This document shows, one piece after another, positions 46,720 to 58,613 of a stretch of DNA of 64,000 nucleotides. Position 1 is the stretch's first letter; each line of letters opens with the position of its first letter. Under the pieces are notes generated by a model. That model made no database searches. It saw nothing but the letters and a program-made list of their open reading frames with translations, and was not told the origin of the DNA. Source of the DNA: Earliella scabrosa (lineage: Eukaryota; Basidiomycota; Agaricomycetes; Polyporales; Polyporaceae); the NCBI GenBank assembly GCA_022605405.1, contig JABYQQ010000033.1, forward strand, positions 1 to 64,000. Direction: 5' to 3'. Both the position numbers and the translations under genes were made by a program.

Positions 46720-49527
46720 ATGGCTAGCAAGCAGGTGAGTAGTGGTGGGATATATGTGGGGTACGCTCGCTGAGTGCGGGGTCCGTACGGCGGGGTAGCT
46801 TGGAAAGTTGCGCCAGGTGCGTCCTCAATCCATGCGCGAATGTCGACGGAGGACTGATGATCTACACGTTGGCAGCTCGTGGGCGAGGTCATCATGTCCC
46901 GCGACAAGACGATCCACTCGGACGAGTTCCGCGAGCTCGAGCATGACGTCGAGCTCAGAAGGCAGGGCCTCTGGCGGTGAGTACGCTGAATGCCCCTCGT
47001 GCTTCTTATATCCCCCGTCGTGGCGTCTTCCACCGCATTGCCGCTCTCTGCAAGTATGCGCTTCGCCACTAAGTGGTACGATTCCGGTGGCAACCCCCTG
47101 TCGACTTGCTGTGTCAGTCATTACGCCCTGTCTCACGCCTGACTATATGTGGGGTGCTAGGCAGCATAGTGTCCTGCTCAGCAATCGGCGGTATGTTCAG
47201 AGTACTGCTTCGGTGTCAGGTATGACGCCGAGGTCAGTGATGTCCGACTTTTCCGGGCTCGGCAAGCGTTAGCGTGCAGCGTGTCTCCTCATGCCTCGTG
47301 TCGGCCAGTGCTGATGTCATTCTTGCCCTGGTGCAGACTCGACATTGCATCGGATGACTACAGACATTACCTCCTCAAGAAGAAGCTATCCGAGGCGGCC
47401 GAGAATGAGGAGAAGCTCCTAGCAATCGACGCGCTCGGGGTCGTAATGATCAAGCACGGAGAAGAGTTCGGCGAGGACTCGGCGTACGGCCAGTCTCTCG
47501 TTACCTTCGGACGCGCGCACTGTAATATCGCCTCGCTCCAGGAGAGCTTTGCGATGACGTTTGAGGAGACGTACCTGACGGCGGTGCGGCAGAGTGAGGA
47601 CGAGATCAAGGAGTATCAGGTGCAGCGGAAGAAGCTCGAGAGCAGGCGGTGCGTCGCTTCCGTTCGCGCGTTGGGTGTCTGCTAACGTGACAGGCAGACT
47701 GAGCTACGACGCTGCCACGGCCAAGCTCGAGAAGATCAAGCACGCGAAGAAGGTCCAGGAGAAGGACCGGGAAGAGGCCGAGGAAGAGTACGAGACCTCG
47801 AAGTCGCGATAGTGCGTGCCCTATAATCGCGCGCAGACCGCAGCTAACACCTTTGACAGCGAGGAGACGCTCGAGGACGTGCGGACGCGCATGTACTCGA
47901 TTCAGGAAAACGAGGTCATCCAGCTGCGGGAGCTCACGAACTTCCTCGATCTCGAGATCACCTACATCCAGTCATACCTCGAGGAGCTGCAGAAGGCCCG
48001 GGCTGGCTGGGTCGACGAGTGCGTGCATGTCCCCTCTGTTCGGCAGCTGACACTGAATCCCCGTGCAGAGAGACGTTGAAGAAACTTGGTGCACCGAAGG
48101 CACGGCCGCCTCCCCGCCCCACCCCGTCCAGGGCCAACTCGATAAAGTCGGCAAAGTCATACAAGACGGCGCCGGAAGGTGACGATTCGGAGGCGAGCGA
48201 CAACGAGAAGCCTGTGCTCTCGCGCAAGAAGTCGCTCTCACGCCGCAAGTCCGAGGCGGGCAGCAAGCCGCCGTCGCGCGCCCCGTCGCGTACGTCGCGG
48301 AAACGGTCGGACAGCACGGCGACCGCGCCGAGCGAGAAGGAGGACAAGGAGAAGGAGAAGCCGGCGAAGGCGGAGAAGGGCTCGCACAGGCTGAGCGTCG
48401 CGGGCTGGGGCGGGATCAGCTCGATGATGGGGCGCGGGAAGAAGGATAAGGAGAAAGACAAGGAGAAGGACAAGGAGAAGTTCGCGGAGCTGGACAGTGA
48501 CCAGAGCGAGACGGACGAGTTCGGAGTGGCGAAGAAGCATAAGCGGCGATCGTCGGTGCCTGGGCTGCCTCTGCCCACGACGTCGCCGAAGCTGCCATTC
48601 TCGGGCATGCTCAAGTCCTCGTCGAAGGAGAAGAAGGATGAGAACGGGAGGGAGAGCCGGAAGCGCGTCATCGCGCTGCACGACTTCGCTGCCGGCTCGA
48701 GCGACGAGCTGAGCTTCAAGGCTGGGGACCAGATTGACGTCGTGAGCGAGGTCCTCGATGGGTGGTGGATGGGCGAGATGGAAGGGAAGCGCGGTTTGTT
48801 CCCCACAACCTATACCGAGGTCATCAATACCTCCTCGTCATCTCTCCCGCAGAAGCCACCTCTGCCGCAGCGCCCGCCGTCTTCCTTCACGCGCAGCCTC
48901 AGTCTCGGGCTATCTAACGGCGGAAGCAATCCCGGCTCTTCATACTCGTCGCTCGAGGACGGGAATCACCCCTTCGGAGACCACAACGCGCGAAACGGGC
49001 GGAGAAAGGCGTACGAGGAGAGCATCGAGAGCCACAACCTCACTGATACCGACGACGAGTCTGGAAGCCTCATGCATGTGCAGCGCGTCGACGATACCTT
49101 CTCGTCCAAGTACATGACTGGTCTGCCAACCCCGGCTTCTCCTGCTCCTTTCGCTCCAGCGCCCACGCCGGCTGGCCCTCCGCCAGTCCCTGTACGCCGG
49201 GACACCACATCCTCTCCCGCGAAGAAAGCACCTCCACCGCCCCCTCCCCGCCGCTCGACTCTGACGAACTCCCCTGCTGTCACGCCGCCCGCACTGCCGA
49301 GCCGACCCTCCACGCTGCGCTCGCAGTCGTCGGCGTCGAGTTCGGCGTCATACGTCACGCTCGCGAATACGGGTGTATCGGCGTCGACCTCGGACCCGGA
49401 CGGGCTGACGTACTCGCCGTTCGATAGCCCGCGGGACGAGAATATGCGGTTTGGGTGCACCGAGTTCAAGCAGAACCCGTTCAAGCCGCAAGGATTCTGC
49501 AATAACTGCTTCAAGCTGCACTACTAG
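46720..49527 (+). CDS. BAR-SH3 adaptor protein with terminal Cys/His motif
   Basis: A membrane-curvature and actin-linked adaptor of the endocytic/cortical type. The first exon is only MASKQ, spliced to LVGEVIMSRDKTIHSDEFRE. The BAR region covers roughly residues 10-230: LDIASDDYRHYLLKKKLSEA, FGEDSAYGQSLVTFGRAHCN, IKEYQVQRKKLESRR, a coiled AKKVQEKDREEAEEEYETSK and ENEVIQLRELTNFLDLEITY. Then come a basic Ser-rich linker, a KDKEKDKEK run and an SH3 domain (KRVIALHDFAAGSSDELSFK, GDQIDVVSEVLDGWWMGEME, KRGLFPTTYTEVI). Proline-rich stretches (KAPPPPPPRRSTL) follow, and the end is FGCTEFKQNPFKPQGFCNNC then FKLHY, a small Cys/His cluster. Five introns are in the BAR part; the SH3 and tail are one exon. 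Confidence 0.9.
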
Positions 49528-50163
49528 CCTGCCACGGTGCCCCTCTCCCCCAGTTTCTATCCCGTTCTTCGCTCCGGTTGCGCGTCCTGGGCTTATGGCC
49601 CTCCCCCCGATCCGGTGTGTATGATCGTAGTTTGGACGGCGACACCCATTCGGACCCCGGGTTGATGTAGGCCGGTTGTGGTGTTTCTCTTCCTTGGTTC
49701 TTACGGTATCTCACGTCGTGCTGCTGACTCGACTCGGTCTATCCTGTACTATCACATGCGCGCATCTCACTGACCACTACTGGTACACTTGCACCTTCCA
49801 TCGTCTGGTTCTCGACTGGTACACATACTATACATCACTCACTAATCCGCATCCTCCCTGCTCGGTCGCTGATGTCTCCCTAACGGATCCTTCGTCGAGT
49901 TGCAATACACGATACTTGCTTCTTCTCGCTCTCTCATACGATCAACTTACCAGTTGCTGAGGATATCCTGCGGCGCCCTGGGCTCATCGCGTGGTAGTAG
50001 GTCACAACGGTCTCTCCTTTTGCTTAGAATAATGGGACTATACACTGCTAACCAAGTTCACGACATCCGGTCCGCCGCCATCCTTACACCTCTCTTCCGA
50101 CTCCCATCCTGCAGGTCGCTGGTTCGTGACATCGTCCTCGTCTTCGCTGTCGTCCGCAGAGTC
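49528..50163. other. Convergent 3' regions, no gene
   Basis: Space between the stop of the BAR-SH3 gene and the stop of the minus-strand LRR/F-box-like gene. T- and C-rich sequence; probable untranslated 3' ends. Confidence 0.5.
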
Positions 50164-51631
50164 CTAGATCTCGCCCTCCCCGTCTGAGGATTCGTTCTCG
50201 ACCTGGAAGTCGTCTCTATCCTCCGTCAGCAAGAGTTCGATTCCTCGAAAGTAGCCGTCCTTGCGAACACGCTCGTCACAGGAATAAGACAGGCCGGCGT
50301 GCGCGTCTGCCTGCCACGGATGTCGCACCAGTCTCACATCTGCGGACGTCAAGGCTGGGATCGCGGTGATGAGGTCCAAGACCTCCTTCTTGAGGTTGAG
50401 GCCGCAGAGGTACATCGCCACCTCGTAGCTGCATCCCTGATTGGTTGGCGCAGTCTGCCCGTCCTCCGGCGCACAAACGATATGGACGGTGAGCGAGAAC
50501 ATTACTGCGTACTTCATCTCGTGCTTGATGCGTGCCTGCGAGGGACCGGACAGAACGCGAGCGGTCAGCAGTATGCACACGATGGCGGCCCCCAAGTCGA
50601 CGTACCAGAGCCAGACGGACGTCCTCCTCCTCGTCACTGCGCAGGACCTCCACGAAGAGCTCCATGTACCAGCACGGCTTACGCGGCTTGACTCGCATCC
50701 CCGAAAGAAGGCTGCGCCCGTGCTCCAAGATGCGAGTGCAGGTCGTCCGCAGCCGAAGCACGCGCGGGCACGTCGCCTTCAGCACGTCGCTGAGCAAGTC
50801 CCAGGTATCCCTAGGCGACCTGGCGATCATATCCAGGACCTGGACGTGACACCGCAGCGCAAGGGCGTAGACGACCGACAAAGGCGCCGTGACGCAGTGC
50901 AAGTCGTCCCAGGTGCCGTCGCTCTGTTCGTCGCCGTTCTGCTGGGCAGTTGCGCGTAGCTTCTGCGAAGCCCCCCAGAACACGCCGCCTAAAGTCGAGA
51001 TCTTGAGGGTGCGGAGACCTGGGAACGCGCGAACGAGTTCGTAGGTGCGCAGAGGCCCTGGGAACTCCAGTTCGAGCTCGCACATCTCGGGATACACCTC
51101 CGCTGCGACGTCGGTCTCGGCCCCGAACGCGGTCAGCTTCTTCAGCGTGTGCTGTGACGGGCGGAGGAGAACGATGGGGTTGACGATGTAGAACTGGTCC
51201 GGGGTCCGCTTCGCCCAATGGTTGTCTCCGTCGAGAGACAGCTCCGCCGACTCGAGCTGCGACTTCATGTTCATCAGCATCTCCGCGGCACCCTCGTCGA
51301 CATTGTTGGCATAGAGCGTCTTCAGAGTGGTGAGACCGGCGAAGGCACCCCCAAGGTCGACGTAGGAGTTGAGGAACGACTCGGCTTGGGTGAGTCTCAG
51401 CTCCGTGATCACCATGGATGGTCCGTGGGTGTCGAGCATGACTGAGAGTTTTTGCGCGACATCGGAATCGATTCTGCTGACTTTGATGTCCAGGCGGTCG
51501 AGGGAGAGAAGACGCTCGATGCCGGGAGGAGAGGACAGGGTGTCGACAAAGCGGAGGACATCATCTTCAGATTTGAGCACCCAGTGATTGGTGGGAACTT
51601 CAACATCGGCGTTATCGACCGTCGCGGACAT
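50164..51631 (-). CDS. LRR / F-box-like protein, function unknown
   Basis: Two exons. The long first one starts MSATVDNADVEVPTNHWVLK and shows leucine-rich periodicity: RLLSLDRLDIKVSRIDSD, ITELRLTQAESFLNSYVDLG, GLTTLKTLYANNV, LKKLTAFGAETDV, PEMCELELEFPGPLRTYELV, AFPGLRTLKISTLGG. After SDEEEDVRLAL a GTACGT...TCGCAG intron leads to ARIKHEMKYAVMFSLTVHIV and LKKEVLDLITAIPALTSADV, ending ENESSDGEGEI at 50164. Without this splice the frame runs into unlikely Arg-rich sequence. Agaricomycete genomes have large families of such proteins with weak F-box/LRR similarity; I see no clear F-box at the N terminus, so a role in ubiquitin ligation is only a guess. Confidence 0.7.
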
Positions 51632-52023
51632 CTTGTAGAAATGTGGAGTCTGTGGGGGTGGAGGTTGAGTTTCGTCGGTACCTCGAGCTCAGGAGAGCCC
51701 GCCACTCACCGGAAAGGACGCGTCGGCAATGATGAGAGTAGGAGAGAAGGTGGGGAACTAGGGGTGGCGTGAAAGATCATCTGAATATGAGGGCCCGTAT
51801 CTAGTACAAAGTGCACAATGTTCATTGTCATACCCAACATGGGGAACAGGTCCCTCCAGGTGACATATCTTTGAGTGGCAACGTCAACAGCCTCCGAAAT
51901 TAAATCACGAGCAAGAACTCGAGCAGGTTCGTGACTGTAAGATCATCGCAATAGATTGAGCTTCGCTGCAGGGACTTTGGAGTTTAACGTTCAAGTTTGA
52001 AGGTGCTTACATTCATGACGGGT

Positions 52024-53985
52024 TTATAGTTTGCGCTGACGCACCATGCGTCGTCGCACGTACCATGCCACTCCAACGCCGATGACTGCCACGACAGCAC
52101 CAGAGACGACGCCGGCCGCGATGTAAGTCTTCCTTGAATCGCGCGGGCTGCTCATCTCCGCGGCCTCCGAGGGGGGAATCTGCTGCTCAGGCTCAACGAA
52201 GTCAATCAAGACCGCCTCCGTCGCGCGCAGATCCACACCATCCGCGAGCGCAACGCGCTCCTGGACGAGCTCGCCTGTCGGCAGCGCGTCCAGCGTCTCG
52301 TAACTGCGGCCCGCCCAGGTCAGGTTCTCGGTGTCGTCCGCATACTGGAGCACCAACTTCCTCGCGGTAACGTTGCGGTCTTCGAACGCGCCAACACCGC
52401 TTCCCGTGAGGTTGAGTGCAATGTGGACGGATGGGCGCTCCCCAGCGCTACTCTGGAGCCACGGGCGCAGGTTGACGAAGACTGCGCGCACGAGCTGACC
52501 CTCTTCAAACGCAGCGTAGCCCGAGACGCTAGACGAGTTGAGGTTCAGCTCCACGATCCTCGACGAGCCGGTATCGCCCACGAGGGTGTTGATGATGAGG
52601 CCAGCGTAGTAACTCGGGTGCACTCGCGGCGGCGCGGGCGGGTCGACGGGCGTGTTGTCGAGGATGGAGCGGTTGAGCGCGATGGGCTGAATCTGGGATC
52701 ATGAACCAGGATCGCGATGGGGCGTGAGCGCGCCGAGAGTCTGTACGGTAATCAAAAGGAGGGGACGTACGAAGTTGTATTTGAAGCCGATACCTTCGTG
52801 GAAGTACGCTTCCCTGATTCCCAGCGTCGCCGCCTGCAGCGTGTAGTCTATCGCCCAGAGCGCGGAACCGGCGGTATTGCTCACACCCGGCGCGCCGTGG
52901 CAGGCAACGCTATTTGTCTCGCTGAATGGAGTTGCAAATGTCAAGACCGGGGAAACCGCGCTGGCCAGGTCGGATTACGTACCCAAGAATGTATTCCAAC
53001 CCCTGCGCATGCGTCGCAGCGATGTCCTCCTCAAAGATCGTCAGGTTGGATCGGATGGACGTCTTGTTCATGAACGACACGAGCGAGAAGTTTCCGCCCT
53101 TGCAGAAGTGAGCCTGGTAGTGGTGCTGAGATATGCTACATGCGCGCATTAGTCAGCTCGGACGCGGATGCAGCTTCAAATTCGCGATAAGGGAACGTAC
53201 ACTGAAATCGCTCTCCCGGGCGCGCTCTCAAGGATACTGAGATTGTAAATTTCTCTGGGCGTGAACCCTTGATTCGCAAAGGCGGCACCCTGGAGGGTGA
53301 TGGGCCCGTTACGCCCGGATATCCCGAGCCCCTCGACCATTGGTTCTGCGATCGCTGTCCAGTCGCGCACGTAGTCCTCGACGCTGTAGTTCGTCGGCCG
53401 GAGGCCGTTCTTGTAGTACAAGTCGGCCTCGTTGCCAATCTCGATCCGGTCGAGGACGATCCCGGAGTCTTTCACGCCCGGTGTGTCGAATGAGCGGACG
53501 ATCGCCTTGGCCATGTTGACCGCGTTGGACACGTTGTTCGCGCCCAGGTTGACTCCCCACACCATGTGCGTCCTCGGTGGCAGATGACGGGAGAGCGCGT
53601 AGTATGCGTCTCCGACGGTGATGCGAGTCGACTCCGGGTAGGGCGCGATGTCGTTCGGAGTGGGGAAGACGTTGCTGACGAGGGTCTCGGTCGGCGACCA
53701 GACAGTGTGGTCTTCCGAGTTTGCACCGACGCGGATGACTGGAGGCGTACCGGTGAGCGCAGCGTAGTTCGACAGCGCGTTGAACGTGAATTCATTCCGC
53801 GTCTCCACCCCGGTCCAGTCTGGCCAGCGGTCCTGCTCTAGGGAGAAGGAGACCAAAGTCGATAAGAGAGGTTCGGAGTTTGGAGGGGCCTCTACAGGGA
53901 TTGAGACGTCTAGGGCGGAGACGTAGGAACCAACAACGCCAATGATGGCTGCTGCGATGAAAAGGGACGGGGTGGAGCGGTACAT
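52024..53985 (-). CDS. GH79 beta-glucuronidase, copy B, with C-terminal membrane anchor
   Basis: Same architecture as copies A and C. Signal peptide (MYRSTPSLFIAAAIIGVVGS), SRNEF-like start of the barrel (VETRNEFTFNALSNYAALTG), IRVGANSEDHTVWSPTE, HMVWGVNLGANNVSNAVNMA and the acid/base motif IGNEADLYYK. The canonical NEPD is NEAD here; the Glu is kept. The nucleophile Glu lies in the GETNSVACHGAPGVSNTAG block, just after an intron. The C-terminal beta domain runs through YYAGLIINTLVGDTG, SSVSGYAAFEEGQLVRAVFV and ATEAVLIDFVEPEQQ. Unlike A and C, it then adds a Ser/Glu linker, a hydrophobic helix (IAAGVVSGAVVAVIGVGVAW) and a basic end (YVRRRMVRQRKL): a type I membrane anchor. Copy C lies about 1.4 kb upstream in the same orientation. 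Confidence 0.9.
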
Positions 53986-55386
53986 GGCTGGACGAGGGAA
54001 GGTGTGGTGCCCGCAATGGTACGAGCGTGCACCTTGCAGTATTTAGGGTGATCGGAGTGGTATCAGCCATATGCGATGATCCATCTGTCCTGGCGAGAGA
54101 AGTCGCTCCTGAGAACAGGACAAGCAAGCGATCGAGGCCATGCTCAGTGAACCTGCGCCCCGTGCTAAGCCTATGACTCGCGATTCGGTTACCGCAAGGG
54201 TCGACACCTATCATCGACAGAACCACTCACCAGTACTCGGCATCACCGGCATTATCGGTCACTGTGGTGTGTTTGTCCTCTTGACCGGGTTCGAAGAGGG
54301 TGAAGAACGCGTGCACACGAATTGCAAGCTCATCAGTCGCTCGTCCTGCCCATTCGATGCGCCGGGGAACCTCGCTTGACAGGTAGAGGCTCGAGGCGCG
54401 TCAGGGTTACGACCAGGCGGGAAGATGCCCGAGCCTCAGAATCGAGTGCATTACGGAACCTTATCTTGGGATCTCTGTGGAGCTCGTGGGTGAAGCCTAT
54501 CAGGAGGCACCTAGTATACGAGGACCGTTCGGTGTTAAGCCGCTAGGCGTCCTCGGTGTTTCGGGATGTGCTTGACACCTAGCTACCCGCGGCCGTGTGT
54601 TACGACATTTGCATATGAGTGATTTCATAATAGACAATGCGAGAGGAAAGGAACAGTCACTATGAATGGGAACACATGGGGTTAGAAGCAGGTATTCAGT
54701 CTGCTCTCTGAGATGCTTACCATATCCCGAGTGTCCGCGTCTGATCAGTACACGAGTCCGGTACTACCACTCACTAGGATGCCGCTCTCAGCCGCGGAAG
54801 CCTTGGTTCGCCGGTGCATACCAAGGCTATATGGACCTAGAACACTACGAGTCAGCAACAACACTCATCTGGCACAAAGCCCGTTCTCGGAAAGACAAAC
54901 CTCGGCAAAAGCGTTCGAAAGTCCTCATCTTTCCACGCAGGCTCGATGGGGCACCAGAATCGTACGTTGACGGTATTGAAGAGCCATGCACACGCAACCT
55001 AGGGCGCACGAATCAGCGTCCGAACTTCGGACACATGCTTGTGCAGAGCGTAGCGATGCCGAGCTTAATGCGCGCCGCGCTGTAAAGGGTCAAGGTATGA
55101 GGAGAATCCGCAGCGGCGCCGGTGTGGTGAGTGGCCTATGCGGTAGGTCTTTGTGGACGTTGCGAGATTGTCGGGCGCTCTGCGTGAGAGTTCACAGGGT
55201 GAAGTTGACGAAGGAAGATGGGCCGCGCATGTCCGCCGTTCGATTTGTAGTCGGCGGAAGAAACGTTTCGCGTATCTTGAGGCTCACGGAGTGCATCGTG
55301 TTCGCAGTGGCATTCCAAAAGTCAGAGCAGAGACGGACCATGCTTTGATAAAGTATAACGTACACAGCTGTCGTCCAGACATCCCC
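53986..55386. other. Spacer between GH79 copies B and C, no gene supported
   Basis: Contains the promoter of copy B and the 3' side of copy C. Plus-strand frames of up to 139 codons (54666-55085) show no motif. Confidence 0.4.
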
Positions 55387-57135
55387 TCAGAACTCGATGA
55401 GGACCGCCTCCGTGGAGCGAAGGTCGATACCCTCGCTCAACACGACGCGCTCCGTCACGAGCCTGCCCCTCGGCCTGATATCCCTCGTCTCCCAGCTCTG
55501 GCCGGCCCAGGTCAATCCCTCGAGGTCGTCCGCGCGCTGGATCACGAGCCTCTTCGCGGTGGCCTTCCTCTGCCAAAACGCGTTCACCTCGCCCTGCTCG
55601 TCTGCCGCGCCTCGCGCGAAGTCGAGGTCGATGTGTACGGACGGGCGCTCCCCAGTGCTGCTCGCGAGCCACGCGTGCATGTTGATGAACACTGCCCGTG
55701 CGAGGCGGCCGTGTTCGAACGCGGCGTATCCCGAGACGTTCGAGTCCCCGACCGACAGCTCGACGATCTTCGAAGAGCCAGTCTTTCCGACGAATGTGTT
55801 GACAACAAGGCCGGCGTAGTAACCCGGTTGGATGTGGGGCGCAAGAGGAGGGTCGAGCGGCGAGGCATCAATAGGTGAGCGATATAACGTGACGGGCTGG
55901 AACTGCGGAGTATTCGATGTCAGAAGGATTGCACGCAGTAGCTGACGGGCCACGTACGAAGTTGTACTTGAAGCCTATGCCCATGTGGTAGTAGACCTCC
56001 TCGATGCCCAAGGTGGCGGCCTGGAGCGTGTAGTCGATTGTCCAGAGCGCTGCACCGGCAGTATTACTGACTCCGGGCGCCCCGTGGCAGGCAATGGAGT
56101 TTGTTTCACTAAATGGAAGTTAGGCAAAGGACTAGGAGTGCGCATATAGTGACCTACCCAAGGATGTAACGAAGCCCTCGGGCCTTGGTCGCTGCGAGAT
56201 CCGCAGTGAAGACTGTGAGATTGCCGCGAACGGCAGCCTTGCTCATGAACGACACCAGAGGGAAGTCACCCCCGTTGCAAAACGCCGCAGAATACCGATG
56301 CTGCGAGATGCTGGAAGTCGGTCAGGGCTATGAGGAGTGTGAGAAGACGAAGAAGAGGTACGAACATGGAGATAGTCTTCCCAGGCGCACTGTCCAGAAT
56401 GCCAAGGTCGAACAGCTGACGAGGCGTAAAGCCTTGTCCCGCGAATGAAGCTCCCAGCACCGACACACGCCCGTCGTTACCCTCAATCCCGACAGCCTCG
56501 ACCACAGGAGCCATCATCTCGATCCAATTCGAGACGTAATCCTCGACGGTCCAATTGCTTGGACGGTGTCCGTTGTTCTTGAACAGGTCAGGCTCGTTCC
56601 CGAGTTCGAGAAGATCGAGGACGACGCCGGAGGCCCTGACGGCGGAGGTGCGGAACGCACGCAAGATAGCCTTGGCCATGTTGACCGCGTTGGTGATGTT
56701 GTCGGCGCCCATGTTGAGTCCCCAAGTCATGTGAGTGCCGCGGGGAAGGTTGCGCGAGAGCTCGTAGTATTTGTCGCCAACAGTGATGTGAGTGGCCTCG
56801 GGATAGGGTGTGATGGTGTTTTCCGGGGGAAAGTCCGCCTCGCTGATCGTCACCGTCGGGGACCAGAACGTGTTGTCCTCGGAGTTTGCGCCTACACGGA
56901 TCTTGGGCGGTTCGCCAGTGAGGTGTTCATAGTTGACGAGAGCTTTGTGCGTGAACTCATTGCGAGAGCGGACACCAGCCCAGTCAGACCAGCGGTCCTG
57001 CTCGAGAGAGAAGGAGATGAGGGTGCGAGATAGAGGTTGCGCGCCCGAGGGAGGAGAGAACGGAAGAGTCACGTTCATCGCCCCTGCGAGGTGGAGTACG
57101 GAGATTGCAGCGAGGAGGGCAGCGATGGGAAGCAT
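55387..57135 (-). CDS. GH79 beta-glucuronidase, copy C
   Basis: Signal peptide MLPIAALLAAISVLHLAGAM, then NVTLPFSPPSGAQPLSRTLI, FSLEQDRWSDWAGVRSRNEF, IRVGANSEDNTFWSPTVTIS, GTHMTWGLNMGADNITNAVN and the acid/base motif LGNEPDLFKNN. The next exons read QHRYSAAFCNGGDFPLVSFM, GLRYILG and, after an intron, the nucleophile in ETNSIACHGAPG. The C-terminal domain has YYAGLVVNTFVGKTG, SNVSGYAAFEHGRLARAVFI and an insert (GAADEQGEVNAFWQRKATAK) longer than in A, and ends STEAVLIEF with no anchor. Catalytic residues are intact, so a secreted beta-glucuronidase is expected. It is closer to copy A in the barrel (SFAGQGFTPRQLFDLGIL against AFAGQGFTPRQIFNLGIL). Confidence 0.9.
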
Positions 57136-58006
57136 GGGTGAAGCGGGTAGGCGAAGCGTATGGGGCTTCTGAGGTCGACAGGCCTGCGTACCTCGCGAAG
57201 AGGGTTGCGCCCTTTTATCCCCTTGACCAATTCAACTCGGGCAGGGCGCCCGTTCCCTCGCGAATGGCCAGGAGGGTCATATGCCGTGATTGGACTGCGT
57301 CGGGATCGCAGGGTAGAGGTCATGACAGTCACGTACTGAGTTTGTAGAGTAGAGAGATCCGGGACCGGGACGTGGTAGGCGAGGAATTGTTGCACCTACT
57401 GGCCGGGGTTCCGAGCCATGTGGCCAACGTGACAGTAGGATGTTCGCTGTTCACGGGTGGAAGTTTGAATACCGCGTGGTGGTCGAGGTCATGGTCGTCG
57501 TCAATCGTAAGTCAACTGACTGCATGAGAGACGCGTTCATCAGATCCTTGCGGCACCTTTTGAGGTGACGTCGGACACCCCGGACCGCGCGCACTTCTAA
57601 GACAAGGTCTTTAGGCTGGCGACCGGAAGGAGAGCATCCAGGGAGACAACGGCGATGAGCAGTCCGAGAGGAAAGACGGAGGGGGAGAAGGAAGGAGGGG
57701 ATGTCGACAGTCGAGGAAGAGGCCCTAGGTATTTATATGCTACGCTCGGAGCTCTCGGCTCTTGTTCGGGAGCGCATCTTCTTCACGGGTGTGACAATCA
57801 AGAAATGGACTGCACTCATATGGAAAGGGAGCGCGGCCATGGGATGAGGAGGAGGAGAGCCTGTGAGGAAGTGAGGAGGTGGGCGCTGATTGCAGAGGGT
57901 GTTAATATTATGTAATCAATGTTTCAATTATATAACAATTTGTAAAAAATTATCATTTTTTGTATGCTACCACCCTAAATGTGTGCTACTATGTCAGAGA
58001 ACAAGA
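57136..58006. other. Promoter region of GH79 copy C and AT-rich spacer
   Basis: No gene seen. The last 100 bases (57905-57970) are markedly AT-rich compared with the window and lead directly into the left end of the inverted-repeat element. Confidence 0.4.
57212..57218 (-). promoter_or_regulatory. TATA-like element of GH79 copy C
   Basis: ATAAAAG on the minus strand, about 80 bp before the ATG at 57135. Confidence 0.5.
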
Positions 58007-58040
58007 GGATTGTCGTGCATTTTCCGGCGGATCCGGCGGA
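58007..58040 (+). repeat. Left terminal inverted repeat
   Basis: Starts GGATTGTCGTGCAT and continues into TTCCGGCGGATCCGGCGGA; pairs with 59166-59199. Confidence 0.75.
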
Positions 58041-58050
58041 TCCGCCGGAT
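58031..58050. repeat. Perfect 20-bp palindrome
   Basis: ATCCGGCGGATCCGCCGGAT equals its own reverse complement; it is built from GGATCC flanked by CCGGC/GCCGG. Confidence 0.9.
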
Positions 58051-58613
58051 GATAGGCGCCCGTTTTGCTCATGAGATATTTAGCGCCTGTCTCCGAGTTG
58101 GTTTATGTGGTCAGTCAGGTACGTGCCTTCCGCCTGTTGCTTCAAGTGTATCTCATTCCTTCTTCCCTTTTGCAGATTGTAGGACACCTACTTAAGCACA
58201 CCTATACCCTTTCTTCCGATTATAAATCTGGTGCCGCTGCTTTCCCATTGTGGGCGATGTATGAGCAGCTGCCTTCTTTAGAACAAATAAATCCCAGAGA
58301 CGATTAAGGGCAGTAACTGAAGTACTGAAGATTGGCCAGTCAACCATCGCCTTCTTCTGATGTTCACCTGTTATGCAGCAGGTTGCCTCCACCGCCGCCT
58401 CGGCCCTCGGTCCTTCCATCATATCCACGAAGGGCATGTGTTGAAAGACTGGACTCTTCCCGCTCCTTTTTGAAAGGTGACCGCCTCTCGTACACTCTTC
58501 GTGAACCTTGCTGAACATGCGTGCCTGCGCAGATTCTCGGTCGTTGTTCTTGTAGAACACCACGCACCCCATGTGCAGTTGTCGCGAACGCCCTTGCCAA
58601 CAGCACTTCGCCC

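Noticed and set aside
50276..50580. C-terminal part of the unspliced LRR-like frame (Arg-rich, ending RRPVLFL)
   Set aside because: The alternative frame after a GTACGT...CAG intron gives ordered sequence ending in an acidic tail, so the unspliced end is an artefact.
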